From Paraburkholderia sp. BL9I2N2 (GTDB lineage: Bacteria; Pseudomonadota; Gammaproteobacteria; Burkholderiales; Burkholderiaceae), in contig NZ_SMGP01000001.1 of NCBI RefSeq assembly GCF_004339745.1, forward strand, positions 3,100,001-3,164,000: 64,000 nt of DNA, given 5' to 3'. How positions within the stretch are numbered: position 1 is the stretch's first letter; each line of letters starts with the position of its first letter. The position numbers and the translations under genes are program-made. Below the pieces are notes generated by a model, which ran no database searches, was not told the DNA's origin, and saw nothing but the letters and a program-made list of their open reading frames with translations. Positions 52,332 through 61,740 of the stretch are shown in pieces.

Positions 52332-52893
52332 ATGCCTAAGCATCGCGCCTCTGAGCGAGCTTCAAGTCCGCAAGGCCAAGCCGGCCGAACAGCCCTATCG
52401 CCTCGCCGATGGCAAAGGGCCTCTATCTCCAGGTGATGCCCAACGGCTCGCGCTACTGGCGTATGAAGTACCGCTTCGACGGAAAGGAAAAGCTTGCTTC
52501 GTTCGCTGTTTACCCCGAAGTGTCGCTCGCCGCCGCCCGGAAGGCGTGTCTTGCTGCGCGCCAACTGTTGGCCGCAGGAACCGACCCATCCGAACAGAAG
52601 AAAGAAGTAAAACGCGCGCGGGCCCTCGAAGCCGTTTCCTCGTTCGAAGCGGTCGCCCGCGCATGGTTCGAGTCGCAGAAAGCTGACTGGCCGCAACGGT
52701 CTTGCGCGAACTCGGCTACAGCCGTGACGTCGTCGATCGCCAGCTCGCGCACGCTGAGCGAAATCAGGTCACGGCGGCCTACGTCCGCGCGGAATATCTG
52801 CCGGAGCGTCGCAAGATGATGCAGGAGTGGGCGGATTATCTGGACGCGCAAGCCGGTCGCTCGGGTTATTCTACCGATCCTTGTGAAACGTAA
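52332..52893 (+). pseudogene. P4-type integrase remnant (DUF4102 class)
   Basis: Pieces of one integrase remain in three frames: LSELQVRKAKPAEQPYRLAD, then GLYLQVMPNGSRYWRMKYRF through AWFESQKADWP, then LRELGYSRDVVDRQLAHAER and AYVRAEYLPERRKMMQEWADYLD. Two frameshifts and a deletion of roughly 200 residues remove most of the catalytic domain. Repeats GGGGGTAT / ATACCCCC at 52275-52327 look like its arm sites. It marks an older island on the 3' side of the same tRNA. Confidence 0.9.
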
Positions 52894-52903
52894 ACGCACG
52901 GAA

Positions 52904-53257
52904 ATGATAACGAAAAAGCTCGAAGGGACGCTGCTCGACTATTGGGTATCGCGCGCTCTGCAAACGCCCATCGATCGCAGCAAGCGATTTGATCCAGTAA
53001 GCGCAGACGCACCGAGAAATTACGATCCGCGGGATTATCCGGTCGGTAGCGGCCCCGGCGTAGTGCCGCCCTACTCGACCGATTGGGGCGCGGCAGGCGC
53101 GGTCATTGACCGCATGGGTGCGGGCCGCAATGGGATCTGTCTTACGGGATCGCTTGACGATGGATTCCAGGCTGACCACGCCGCAGGCGCGACACCACTT
53201 GTCGCGCTCATGCGGTCATTCGTTGTCAGCGTGTTTGGAGCCGAGGTTCCGGGATAA
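52904..53257 (+). CDS. DUF2591-like protein
   Basis: A 117-residue protein with the DUF2591/NinX-type pattern: KLEGTLLDYWVSRALQ at the start, PPYSTDWGAAGAVIDR in the middle and ATPLVALMRSFVVSVFGAEVP at the end. These occur in phages and islands with no known activity. The start is uncertain; a GTG 21 bp upstream is possible. Confidence 0.7.
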   Translation: MITKKLEGTLLDYWVSRALQTPIDRSKRFDPVSADAPRNYDPRDYPVGSGPGVVPPYSTDWGAAGAVIDRMGAGRNGICLTGSLDDGFQADHAAGATPLVALMRSFVVSVFGAEVPG

Positions 53258-53471
53258 CGCTGGCGTGAAACTCGAATCACAGGACGACCATTGCGGCCCT
53301 TTCTGCCTCCTATAACCAACGTTCCACGATCTTGCTTGGATCGACTTCGACGGGTATTGGTTCGAGCCGCCACTGTCGACCGCGTCGTATCCTTCGCGGA
53401 ACGGCACGCGCGAAACCCAAGCGAGGCGCGTTGGTATGGTTACCCCGTCCGGGAATGTGTAGTGCGGCTTG

Positions 53472-54578
53472 TCAGGCAGAACGTGCTTTTTTAGAAAAGC
53501 CAGAATCTTTTTTATTTGGTCGACCAGTCAGGGGCAGGCGGATCCGCATCGCTGGCCTCTCGATCACGAACCACGATACCAGCGTGAACGCGAGGGAGAC
53601 GGCGAAGGTCGAGGCGACCATCGCTAACTTGGGGTAGCCAAGGCTACCGAAGAATGCCATCACCGGATCGTGGCCGCCGTAGAGCATGACGTGGATCACC
53701 GGGTAGTGCCATAGATAGAAGCCGTAGGACACGCGACCTAGCCCCGACAGCGGCGCGACGTCTAGGCCACGAACCAGCAGCGACGACTGCGCCGATACCA
53801 CGCGCGCGATCACCAGCGCCGCGGCGATCGCCGTGACCGTGTAGCCGTGCGGATTCACCGCAAACCTGACCGCGTGCGGGTTGAACAGCGCCACACACAG
53901 GTAGGCGGCGCCGAGCGGCCACAGGTAGCCGACTTTCCGCACCCACTCACGGCTCATGAGCGCGAGCAACGCGCCGTAGATCAGCCCGTCCGTGTGGGTG
54001 TCGAAGCCCGAATAGATCCGCGCGAGTCGCACATGGTCGACGGAGAACAGCCAGTAGCGCCATGCGCAGATAGTTAGCGCGATCGCCGCGAGGCCGATCA
54101 GCGCACGACGGCGGTCGAGCTTCAGCAGGCCTAGCAGGACGAGCGGCCACAAGAGATAGAACTGTTCCTCGATCGCCAGCGACCAGGTGTGCCCGGTCAG
54201 CGCGGCGTCATAACCGCCGAATGCCCGAACCCAATTCATCACATAGAGAAGCGCTGGAAAGACTTCCAGCGAGCCGCTCAGGCGTGGCTCGAAGAATGGG
54301 CAGTAGATCGCCACCGCTGCCAGCACGCCGAACAGCGCAGGATAGAGACGCCGAGCCCGCCGGCCGTAGAAGGCGGCAAGGCTGATGCGATGCTCGCGCG
54401 AATACTCCGCAGCCAGCAGGCGCGTAATCAGGAAGCCGCTCAGGACGAAGAATACATCGACGCCGATGAAGCCGCCATCGACGCCAGCAAGACCGGTGTG
54501 GGAAAGGAAAACTGCGAGAACCGAAAGCGCGCGGAGCCCGTCTAGGCCTGCGATGCGGCCGGATTTGGGGTGAGTCAT
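53472..54578 (-). CDS. Acyltransferase 3 family membrane protein
   Basis: A 368-residue protein with about ten membrane helices. The family's N-terminal block RIAGLDGLRALSVLAVFLSHTG holds the catalytic-type His; GVDVFFVLSGFLI, YGRRARRLYPAL and EEQFYLLWP follow. It O-acylates exported sugars such as O-antigen or exopolysaccharide. It is closely related to the truncated gene at 59964-60791. It could change the phage receptor. Confidence 0.9.
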   Translation of the reverse strand: MTHPKSGRIAGLDGLRALSVLAVFLSHTGLAGVDGGFIGVDVFFVLSGFLITRLLAAEYSREHRISLAAFYGRRARRLYPALFGVLAAVAIYCPFFEPRLSGSLEVFPALLYVMNWVRAFGGYDAALTGHTWSLAIEEQFYLLWPLVLLGLLKLDRRRALIGLAAIALTICAWRYWLFSVDHVRLARIYSGFDTHTDGLIYGALLALMSREWVRKVGYLWPLGAAYLCVALFNPHAVRFAVNPHGYTVTAIAAALVIARVVSAQSSLLVRGLDVAPLSGLGRVSYGFYLWHYPVIHVMLYGGHDPVMAFFGSLGYPKLAMVASTFAVSLAFTLVSWFVIERPAMRIRLPLTGRPNKKDSGFSKKARSA

Positions 54579-54683
54579 CGCCCGTATGCCGGGCGTTATC
54601 CGGCTCGTATTACCAATGCGGGCGATTGTAACACTATGAAAGGATGGGGAAACTTGAGGTAAGGGACAGGTTCCCCCTTCAGT

Positions 54684-54854
54684 TCAGCGGATTCGCCGGG
54701 CGCGCATAAAACCGTTGCAGGTCATCGTGCCACCCGAAAAGGTGGACTGCCCGACGAGAATAATATTTGTGCCGGCGGCAAGCGACTCTCTTACCACGGG
54801 CGTTGCAAGAAGCTGACCTTCCGCGAACTGCGTGTCTGCGGCTCGGTCGCGAGT
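54684..54854 (-). pseudogene. C-terminal gene fragment
   Basis: A 56-residue frame without a start codon (DTQFAEGQLLATPVVRESLA, then IILVGQSTFSGGTMTCNGFM, ending RARRIR). The composition is protein-like and glycine/threonine-rich, as in adhesin or fibre ends. It is preceded by an in-frame stop, so it is probably what remains of a longer gene. Confidence 0.4.
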
Positions 54855-54855
54855 C

Positions 54856-54861
54856 TATAAT
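54856..54861 (+). promoter_or_regulatory. -10 element before the second acyltransferase
   Basis: TATAAT at 54856-54861, with no clear -35. It places transcription start near 54868 and rules out the upstream GTG at 54832 as the usual start. Confidence 0.5.
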
Positions 54862-54924
54862 CTCAGCCCATTCGCCAGACCATTATCATTGCACGCCGCC
54901 CCGGCGACCCTTCTGGATAGGACT

Positions 54925-56139
54925 TTGAAGAACTCCACCGACGGACGCATCGACGACATCGAGGCACTACGAGCAATCGCTGTGACCATTACGATATTCG
55001 ACCACCTTCTCTTTTTGACGCCCTGGAACCCGTCCGGTTTGAGTCATCTTTATCAATGGTTCAATTTTTGGGCAGGCGTCGACCTTTTCTTTGCAATCTC
55101 CGGTTTCGTAATTGCCAAAAGCCTGTTTAATCAACTAGATGGCACGCGGGACTCGATTACTTTTTGGAGAGGCGCGATAGCGTTCTGGATCCGGCGCATC
55201 TATCGAATCTGGCCGTCGTCGCTTCTTTGGATGATCATCGTCGTCGTACTCAGCGTGGCGCTAAGAAATACTGGATTGATGCAATCGCCGAGGCAGAACT
55301 TCGCAGATTTAACCGCCGTGGTATTGCAAGTTGCGAATTTTCATTGGGCGTTTTGCCACGCGACCGACCGGGAATTTTGCGGGGATATAGGTGTATGGTG
55401 GTCTCTTTCTCTGGAAGAGCAGTTCTATATAGTTCTCCCCATTTGTGCGTGGATCTTCAAGAAGCGACTTCCCTACTTTTTGGGCGGTGTCGCACTCCTC
55501 CAACTGTTCCTGCATCGGGAGTCTCCTAGTTTTCTCTGGTACGTGAGAACCGACGCGATCTGCCTCGGCGTCCTCTTGGCATATTTCACCCGCACGAAAA
55601 TCTATAGGGAACTAAGGCCTACGTTCTTGGAGTGCCGCTGGCTGGCGCTCCCAATCGTCGCCTTAGCCGTCGTTCTACTCATTTCGCTACCGGAAAACGA
55701 TTCCGGCAAACCCGTCATCGTCACTTTCACCACCGGCTTGGTTGCATTGGTGTCCGTTGCGCTCGTTTTCGTCGCATCGTTCAACAGTGATTACATCGTC
55801 AGAGCCAGGATGCTTAAGCCCATATTTTTATGGGTTGGCTCACGATCATATTCGATCTATTTGATACACCTGCCGGCGATGATCATCACCCGGGCAATCT
55901 GGTATTTCATAGAACCGCAAGGGACTGTCTTTGCCGGGAATTTCTTCTTGAGATTCTTCTCGGTCTGGTTCGTGTTGATGCTTGGTCTCTCAGAACTGAA
56001 TTATCGCTTGCTGGAACAGCCGTTAAGGCGGAAGGGACGCGAGGTAGCGCGACGCTTTCAATCATGCGATGCGCCAATCAGCAAGGGTCCGCAAAAAGTG
56101 GTGGCGAAGAACATTCACGCGCCGTTGGATGCAGGCTGA
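54925..56139 (+). CDS. Acyltransferase 3 family membrane protein
   Basis: A 404-residue multi-span protein, distinct from the two neighbours: DDIEALRAIAVTITIFDHLLFL (His present), GVDLFFAISGFVIAKSLF, IRRIYRIWPSSLLW, SLEEQFYIVLPI. TTG at 54925 with GGATAGGA upstream is chosen because the promoter lies downstream of the earlier GTG. Codon use is more AT-rich than the flanks, suggesting separate transfer. Probable O-antigen or polysaccharide O-acyltransferase. Confidence 0.82.
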   Translation: MKNSTDGRIDDIEALRAIAVTITIFDHLLFLTPWNPSGLSHLYQWFNFWAGVDLFFAISGFVIAKSLFNQLDGTRDSITFWRGAIAFWIRRIYRIWPSSLLWMIIVVVLSVALRNTGLMQSPRQNFADLTAVVLQVANFHWAFCHATDREFCGDIGVWWSLSLEEQFYIVLPICAWIFKKRLPYFLGGVALLQLFLHRESPSFLWYVRTDAICLGVLLAYFTRTKIYRELRPTFLECRWLALPIVALAVVLLISLPENDSGKPVIVTFTTGLVALVSVALVFVASFNSDYIVRARMLKPIFLWVGSRSYSIYLIHLPAMIITRAIWYFIEPQGTVFAGNFFLRFFSVWFVLMLGLSELNYRLLEQPLRRKGREVARRFQSCDAPISKGPQKVVAKNIHAPLDAG

Positions 56140-56149
56140 CTGATGTGTG

Positions 56150-56371
56150 TCAATGGGCCCTGTCGGAATGTGCGGTGCCGTCAGCCGCCCCGTCCGTGGT
56201 GTCACTGACCAGTTCGACCTGCAACTCTGTCAGGAATGCACTCACGATTCGCGTCACTCCAGGCGCGGCCGTCGGCGTGCCAAACTCTGCGAGCGCCGCA
56301 GACAATGCCACCTGAAACTCCATCAACCCGATCTGCGCACTCGCTTTCGCTGCGTCATCAATCGGCAGCAA
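56150..56371 (-). CDS. Doubtful small protein
   Basis: A 73-residue frame (KASAQIGLMEFQVALSAALA, FLTELQVELVSDTTDG) with plausible amphipathic helices but a TTG start and no clear ribosome-binding site. Listed with low confidence. Between it and 56611 I see no supported gene. Confidence 0.35.
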   Translation of the reverse strand: MLPIDDAAKASAQIGLMEFQVALSAALAEFGTPTAAPGVTRIVSAFLTELQVELVSDTTDGAADGTAHSDRAH

Positions 56372-56611
56372 TCCGGGCCGGCGCAGTGACCCGGCCCGTC
56401 ACCAATTGACCACTCGGAAGCGCTAAGAGCAGGAAGTCCCGACTGCACACATCCGGCCGACCGTCGGCTATGCCAAATGAAGGCGCGACGGAAGTACGAG
56501 CTTTGCAGCCCGTTTGTGGCAAAACCATGCAGTTAGGCTCCTCGGCGGCAGCGCAAATCAAGGGTCAATCGCACTTCCAGTAAAATATGCTCATACAAAA
56601 GGAGTGTAGCA

Positions 56612-56836
56612 GTGACAAACACGACCGTTCGAGCATTGATACGGATATGCGGTGTCCTTTCAGTGCCAGAATTGATATTAAAAGCTGTCTATATGCTCGG
56701 GCTGAGAATATATGAGGTTCATCAGGGAGCGCTATTTTGGTCGATCGTCGGCTGCGCAGTCTGGATCTGGTCCGAAATAGACTGGTATCGCGAAGCGACG
56801 TATCTGCGACGCGAAGGCAGCAACATCGGGCAATGA
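56612..56836 (+). CDS. Small membrane protein
   Basis: A 74-residue protein with helices ICGVLSVPELILKAVYML and LFWSIVGCAVWIW. A strong AAGGAG precedes the GTG start. AT-rich relative to neighbours. Function unknown. Confidence 0.6.
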   Translation: MTNTTVRALIRICGVLSVPELILKAVYMLGLRIYEVHQGALFWSIVGCAVWIWSEIDWYREATYLRREGSNIGQ

Positions 56837-56884
56837 AACGGCCGGAGCGGGGAGAACCAAATAAGAATATTCATCACCGGGAAA

Positions 56885-57082
56885 ATGCAGATGAAAAAAC
56901 GGTCGATTGCTATAGCTTTGCTCGCTATGGCAATTCTGTCGGGGTGCAGTGAGAAATCCGGATATGCCCGTGCTCCGGAACATCTGGATATCAACGGGCC
57001 AGTACCGGTTGAAAAAGACGTGACGAGTTCGCAGACGGTTTTCAGTTCGAGCGACACGCGGCCAAGTGGAAAGGTCGACTAG
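56885..57082 (+). CDS. Small lipoprotein
   Basis: A 65-residue protein: MKKRSIAIALLAMAILSGC with lipobox LSGC, then a short Ser/Thr/Pro-rich tail. GGGAAA precedes the ATG; the second Met at 56891 is an alternative. Confidence 0.65.
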   Translation: MQMKKRSIAIALLAMAILSGCSEKSGYARAPEHLDINGPVPVEKDVTSSQTVFSSSDTRPSGKVD

Positions 57083-57086
57083 GTAT

Positions 57087-57356
57087 ATGAGGCTGTGTTC
57101 CAGTGAGAGTGCCTGTCAGAAATTGGCTCCGCCATGCTTTATAACGCGGTTCATCGAAGATCAATTGCAAGTCATCGCGAGCCGCGCTGTGAATCTGTAT
57201 GAGACGCGAAGTGGCACGCGAATCGCCCGGCCCGTGCACGTGACAATCAAGCAGGCTGCGGCCATGCTCCATCTCAGCCCACAGACGGCGAGCAAAATGT
57301 TGAGGGTCGGCGAGTGGCGGAAGGTTACCAGGCATGGGTCGAGGGTGCTCGACTAA
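57087..57356 (+). CDS. Small protein with excisionase-type HTH
   Basis: An 89-residue frame whose C-terminal half (VHVTIKQAAAMLHLSPQTASKMLRVGEWRK) is a clear HTH of the excisionase/HTH_17 type, ending RHGSRVLD. The N-terminal half is less convincing. Its position is consistent with an element remnant. Confidence 0.5.
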   Translation: MRLCSSESACQKLAPPCFITRFIEDQLQVIASRAVNLYETRSGTRIARPVHVTIKQAAAMLHLSPQTASKMLRVGEWRKVTRHGSRVLD

Positions 57357-57414
57357 CGGACGCTTGCGGTGGGCAACATGTGCCAGCACAATTGCGAAAA
57401 AAATCGGGGGATCA

Positions 57415-57693
57415 ATGAGAACAAAGATATCTTTGGCGATGCTGACTGTGCTCGCCGCATGCACAACGGTGTCGGAAATTACGCCAGCGGGTGATGGACA
57501 CTACACCGTGACAACGCAGGTTCGGGGCGGCATGACACCATGGGGCGAAGTGAAAGCATCGAGTCTGAAGCGCGCGGACGAATACTGCGCCCAACGAGGC
57601 AAGCAAATGCATCAAGTCGACATGCAAACTCATGGCGTTCGTGGCTGGACGCCGCAGGAGGCGGAGCTCACGTTCACATGCCTGTTGAGTTAG
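57415..57693 (+). CDS. Small lipoprotein
   Basis: A 92-residue protein: MRTKISLAMLTVLAACTTV with lipobox LAAC, then a beta-rich domain with two more Cys (ADEYCAQRGKQ and TFTCLLS) likely forming a disulfide. GGGGGATCA precedes the ATG. Confidence 0.75.
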   Translation: MRTKISLAMLTVLAACTTVSEITPAGDGHYTVTTQVRGGMTPWGEVKASSLKRADEYCAQRGKQMHQVDMQTHGVRGWTPQEAELTFTCLLS

Positions 57694-57748
57694 ACGGCGT
57701 TGGTGAAATGCTGTCTCGCCAGATTTTCTAGCTGCACGTGATTGACAC

Positions 57749-57785
57749 AAAAGCCCCGCAGCGCAAAACGCTGGGGGCTTTTTGT
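57749..57785 (+). terminator. Intrinsic terminator after the lipoprotein
   Basis: AAAAGCCCCGCAGCG and CGCTGGGGGCTTTTT with loop CAAAA. Confidence 0.85.
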
Positions 57786-57892
57786 TGGCGCCATCGCCCA
57801 CGCCCGCCAAAGCCAATCGCCCGCTCGCTGCAAGCCGCAAGACGACCGGTCCAACTCGGCCCCGTGCACGCCAGCTAAACAGACATCCCCCT

Positions 57893-58201
57893 TCAGGCGC
57901 GAGGCGCTTCCTCGCGACCGCCCCCAACATCACGAAGGGAATAAATGGCGGAGTCTTCCGAGTGCATACAGTCTATAAACGTATGCGCTCGCTTCTCCGC
58001 GTATCTGAACGCATCCTGCTCAGAGATGAATTCCAGTTGCTCTGGAAAACTTGCAACCTTTTGTACAGGTTGACTCGACGAACTGATAGTCCAGGACACC
58101 TTGTACCGGCGTCCGACATTGTGCAAACACAACGTCTTCCCGGTCGTGACCTGAACGTCGATTCTGAACCCGCGATACGGAGCATAGGTTTGGCAAACCA
58201 T
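57893..58201 (-). CDS. Conserved-looking small hypothetical protein
   Basis: A 102-residue protein (YAPYRGFRIDVQVTTGKTLCLHN, EQLEFISEQDAFRYAEKRAHTFIDC). AGGAGATTG lies before the ATG at 58201. The beta-then-helix plan is typical of many Burkholderia small proteins of unknown role. Confidence 0.65.
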   Translation of the reverse strand: MVCQTYAPYRGFRIDVQVTTGKTLCLHNVGRRYKVSWTISSSSQPVQKVASFPEQLEFISEQDAFRYAEKRAHTFIDCMHSEDSAIYSLRDVGGGREEAPRA

Positions 58202-58308
58202 GATCAATCTCCTGACGCGATGGTCCGCGTATGCAGCCAACATCGCGCAACCGCCATGCCCCAAGGTGAGCCACCAGGGAAACTACCACCTGGTTCAGAA
58301 AGGCTGAG

Positions 58309-58338
58309 CAAAAAAAAGCCGCAGGCAACGCTGCGGCT
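58309..58338 (-). terminator. Intrinsic terminator
   Basis: On the reverse strand AGCCGCAG, 6-base loop, CTGCGGCT, then seven T; it ends the gene at 58460-58678. Confidence 0.8.
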
Positions 58339-58459
58339 CAAAACACACACACCGCGCTCGGGGCGCTGACGTGAGCCATTATCTTACAGAAACCTGTCGA
58401 TGAATATAACCAGGGATTTCATATGATGTTTTCAAAAACGCTTACCGAGCCGTGATCGA

Positions 58460-58678
58460 CTACTGCTCGATATACATCCGCCATTCCGGGAATTGCTCGA
58501 AGAAGCTTTGGCTCACGTAGACCTGGTACAGAACCGGTGAGCTACTGTCGGTCGTGGACCCGGGCTCGCCCAACACAGTCAGTCCCGGATCAACGCCAGA
58601 GAGGCTCGCCCATGCGCTGAGATCGTCCGGCAGGTCGGCGGCTTCCTCGCGCGGCACACGCAATTTGATCGGTTTCAT
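58460..58678 (-). CDS. Small hypothetical protein
   Basis: A 72-residue acidic protein (MKPIKLRVPREEAADLPDDLSAWA, ending FFEQFPEWRMYIEQ). GGAGACCCC precedes the ATG. Function unknown. The 200 bp before the methyltransferase gene contain no gene I can support. Confidence 0.6.
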   Translation of the reverse strand: MKPIKLRVPREEAADLPDDLSAWASLSGVDPGLTVLGEPGSTTDSSSPVLYQVYVSQSFFEQFPEWRMYIEQ

Positions 58679-58882
58679 GGGGTCTCCGACAAATGGTGAA
58701 GGGCATCTGCCGAATATCATACAAAGAAGCGGTGCGGCCGTGTCAGCTGTGCCTCGATGCTGGAGCGTTTTTCACGAAATTGCCTGTTCACCCTGCCGCC
58801 TTGACCCCAAAGCGACTATCCGCATCTCTTGCGACGCGGCGGCCAGATACACCGGGGTACATAGCCACTTCGACGCGCGCAC

Positions 58883-59896
58883 TCAATACGATACGTTTCG
58901 CCCCCTCGCACCGAGCCCGCGAAGCTTCGTCACCACGGCACGCAGCGGCGCCGTGATTCGCCAGGAGGTCGACGACTCGAGTTCCCTGATCGTCGAAGTC
59001 CGTGATGCGATCTCCTCTTGCATCACTGCGACCTTGGCTCGCATTTCCGCAAGAGCTTGTTCGGCTTCGGCGAGCCGCTCAGCCGGGTCGGCGCTCATGC
59101 TCACCGCCCTCTCCGTACCCACCGGAGCGCCGTAGAACTCCTCGGTCGTAAGCTCAACGCGAGGAGGTTCCTTGCGAAAAACAATGATCATCTCTCCGCC
59201 GGTTTCTCCGCGCGCAGGCACGAAGTCGACGAGATTGAATTCCACGAAACCCATCTTCAGGATCGGCTTCAAGACCTTGGACACGATCGTGCCGCTCTCG
59301 AAAACGTGGCTATGAATACCGACATGCGGAGGCGCCTGCAGCTTCTGCCGGATACGGTTCATATCCAGCTTGTCGGCCACGTGCATCGGCTTGTTGACGA
59401 ATGCTTCGTCGTAATAGATCTCGCATTCGATTTGATGTTCGCGCGGGATTTCCTCGACGCCCGCCAGATACTCGGCCACGAAATGGCTCAGCGCCGTGTC
59501 TTGCCTATACTTGTCGAAACTGAACTTCTTGTCGGGCAAGGCGAGAAACAGGATTCCGCCCGGCTGCATCATGTCGCATAAGTCGGACAGCCATTGAATC
59601 ATGTTGGGCGCGTGTTCCATCACATGATTCGCGATTATGTAGTCAAACTTATCGCTGATGTAGTCGCCGTACCGGTTCGAATGAACCACGTAATCGATGT
59701 CGGGTATGTCGACAATCATGTCCGGGTGCGTGCACTCCCGAACCAGTTGCTCTTTATCTTTCCAGTCCAGATATCGCACATCCGCTTCCGACTTGAAGAC
59801 GGTTGGCTGATCGTACGGCCCTATCTCGAGACCGACTCCCGACAGATTGGCATGTTTCAGAAGATGTCCGCGGCGCAGCGTCGTGACCAGATTCAT
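58883..59896 (-). CDS. SAM-dependent methyltransferase with coiled-coil tail
   Basis: A 337-residue protein. The SAM-binding start is GVGLEIGPYDQP and the core shows DYIIANHVMEHAPNMIQWLSD and MMQPGGILFLALPDKKFS. The C-terminus has a coiled coil (RLAEAEQALAEMRAKVAVMQEEI) and the STSWRITAPLRAV segment common at the ends of polysaccharide-modifying enzymes. With the adjacent acyltransferase it suggests surface-glycan modification. Confidence 0.82.
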   Translation of the reverse strand: MNLVTTLRRGHLLKHANLSGVGLEIGPYDQPTVFKSEADVRYLDWKDKEQLVRECTHPDMIVDIPDIDYVVHSNRYGDYISDKFDYIIANHVMEHAPNMIQWLSDLCDMMQPGGILFLALPDKKFSFDKYRQDTALSHFVAEYLAGVEEIPREHQIECEIYYDEAFVNKPMHVADKLDMNRIRQKLQAPPHVGIHSHVFESGTIVSKVLKPILKMGFVEFNLVDFVPARGETGGEMIIVFRKEPPRVELTTEEFYGAPVGTERAVSMSADPAERLAEAEQALAEMRAKVAVMQEEIASRTSTIRELESSTSWRITAPLRAVVTKLRGLGARGRNVSY

Positions 59897-59963
59897 GAAC
59901 TACCTCTCGACGTGGGGACTGGCACCGTGCAACTTACCATGTCTTGCACGGCAGCCGAACAAA

Positions 59964-60791
59964 TCAATTAACTATCGACACCCGAACCAACGTGGAACGC
60001 TGATCCGTCACGACCTTCGCAATGACGAGTGCTGCGGCTAACGGTGTCAGCGGATAACCCAACGCCTGCAACGAAAACTCGACGCCGGTCTCGCTCAGCA
60101 GCACGAAACAGAGATAGGCAGCAGCAACCGGCCACAACTTGCCGGCCCAGGAGGTCCAGCGGCGAGGCGCCACTGCCAGCAACGCGCCGATCAGAAGACC
60201 GTCGGAGTGAGTATCGAAACCACAATAAACGCGGACCACCGGGAAGTCATGCGACATCAGAAACGAACGCCACCCAATCACCGCGACCGTGAGAAGCGCG
60301 ACCGCGATCAGGATGCGCCGTGGCCAAAATTTCAACACGCCCAGCAGGATCAGCGGCCAGACGAGGTAAAACTGCTCCTCGATCGCGAGGGTCCATGTAT
60401 GTCCGGTGAGATGCGCATCGTAGATCTCGAACGCACGCACCCAATTCATCACATAGAAGAAAGCCGGCAGGACTTCCAGACCCAATCTCAACGGGGCAGG
60501 AAATATCAGACAATAGACACCGACGCCTGCAAGCATCAGCAATAGAGCCGGATAAAGCCGCCGGGCGCGCCGCCAATAAAACGCCGGCAAATCGATCCGG
60601 CCGGTGCGCAAGTGTTCGGCTACGAGTAGGTTGGTGATCAGGTAGCCGCTCAATACGAAAAATACATCGACACCGACATACCCGCCCCCCACAACGCCGG
60701 CAAGACCGGTATGCGCAAGAAATACCGCAATGACGGAAAGTGCGCGTAAGCCGTCGAGGCCAGCAATCCGGACGTGCTGAGGTTGATTCAT
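59964..60791 (-). pseudogene. C-terminally truncated acyltransferase 3
   Basis: 275 residues, close to the gene at 53472-54578 along its length (RIAGLDGLRALSVIAVFLAHTG, GYVGVDVFFVLSGYLITN, EEQFYLVWPLILLG), but it stops at RSTLVRVSIVN, about 90 residues and two or three helices short. The missing part normally contains the SYGFYLWHYP-type block. Probably inactive; the rest of the gene is not downstream. Confidence 0.75.
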
Positions 60792-61065
60792 TGCCTATTC
60801 CGGGGACGCGTCGCGAATATCCCACTACGCGGATGGTGACAGTCGATAATTTCTCGAGATGTTTGGTAAGGATCGGGCTACGACAGTTCCACGAGTCGCC
60901 TAATACCCTATATGGCCGCAGCGATGGTCGTCGTCGCACGAGAAGGCCGCTGTGGCGGCGTCGAACTGTGCAAATCACGCACAAACTTTGTTTAGCCCAC
61001 AGCGTTGTTGCGGCGCTTCGCCCGCCTTAGACTCGGTTCCTCTCCAATCACTGCCGAAAAGAACC

Positions 61066-61674
61066 ATGTCCAGCCGCACACTTCGTAGCATCCTCGGTGC
61101 CTGCCCACCCGCTGCGCTGCCGGCTCACACCACCGCGTTGCTGTTGGTCGACTTTCAGAACGAATATTTCACGGGCTCGCTGCCCATTCCCGATGGCGCG
61201 GCGGCGTTGCAAAACGCGCGCCAGCTTGTCGAATGCGCTGACCACCATGGGTGGCACGTCGTCCACGTGCAGCACGTTGCACCGGCCGGCTCGCCTCTGT
61301 TTGCCGCCGGTGGCCGGCAAGTCGAAATTCACGCGGACCTGCAACCGAAACCCGCGCATCGCGTCGTCGAGAAAAGCTCCGTGAGCGTGTTTGCCAGCAC
61401 GGATCTCGCGCGTATGCTAAAAGACGATGGCATCACGCATCTCGTCATGGGTGGCCTCATGACGCACGCCTGCGTAGCCGGTGCCGCGCGAGACGCAGTG
61501 CCGGCAGGCTTTGAAGTTGTCGTGGTCGCCGACGCATGCGCGACCCGCGAAATCGTCGTCGACAGTGAGTTGCGCGTTGGGCACGCCACGCTGCATCTGT
61601 CGGCCCTGGCTGAAATCGCGGATACGTTCGGCTCGGTGATGAGCACGAGCGACGTCCTGTCGCTGGCCGCCTGA
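61066..61674 (+). CDS. Isochorismatase-family hydrolase
   Basis: A 202-residue protein with the catalytic triad pattern: Asp in LLLVDFQNEYF, Lys in VVEKSSVSVF and Cys in THACVAGAARDA. Hydrolyses isochorismate or related amides; substrate not predictable. Next to a LysR regulator read in the same direction. Confidence 0.88.
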   Translation: MSSRTLRSILGACPPAALPAHTTALLLVDFQNEYFTGSLPIPDGAAALQNARQLVECADHHGWHVVHVQHVAPAGSPLFAAGGRQVEIHADLQPKPAHRVVEKSSVSVFASTDLARMLKDDGITHLVMGGLMTHACVAGAARDAVPAGFEVVVVADACATREIVVDSELRVGHATLHLSALAEIADTFGSVMSTSDVLSLAA

Positions 61675-61740
61675 TAAATGGCACGAAGCTCATCATGTCA
61701 TTCGGATATTCCGGCATCCTACTGATTGTCGAGGGCGGTG

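Noticed and set aside
56358..56561. A reverse-strand gene after the second acyltransferase
   Set aside because: Weak composition and no ribosome-binding site; may be a scrap but cannot be supported.
58808..58820. A palindrome-like match in the right flank, CAAAGCGACTATC
   Set aside because: 10 of 13, one arm poor; expected by chance. It is the best I saw outside the prophage and does not weaken the enrichment.
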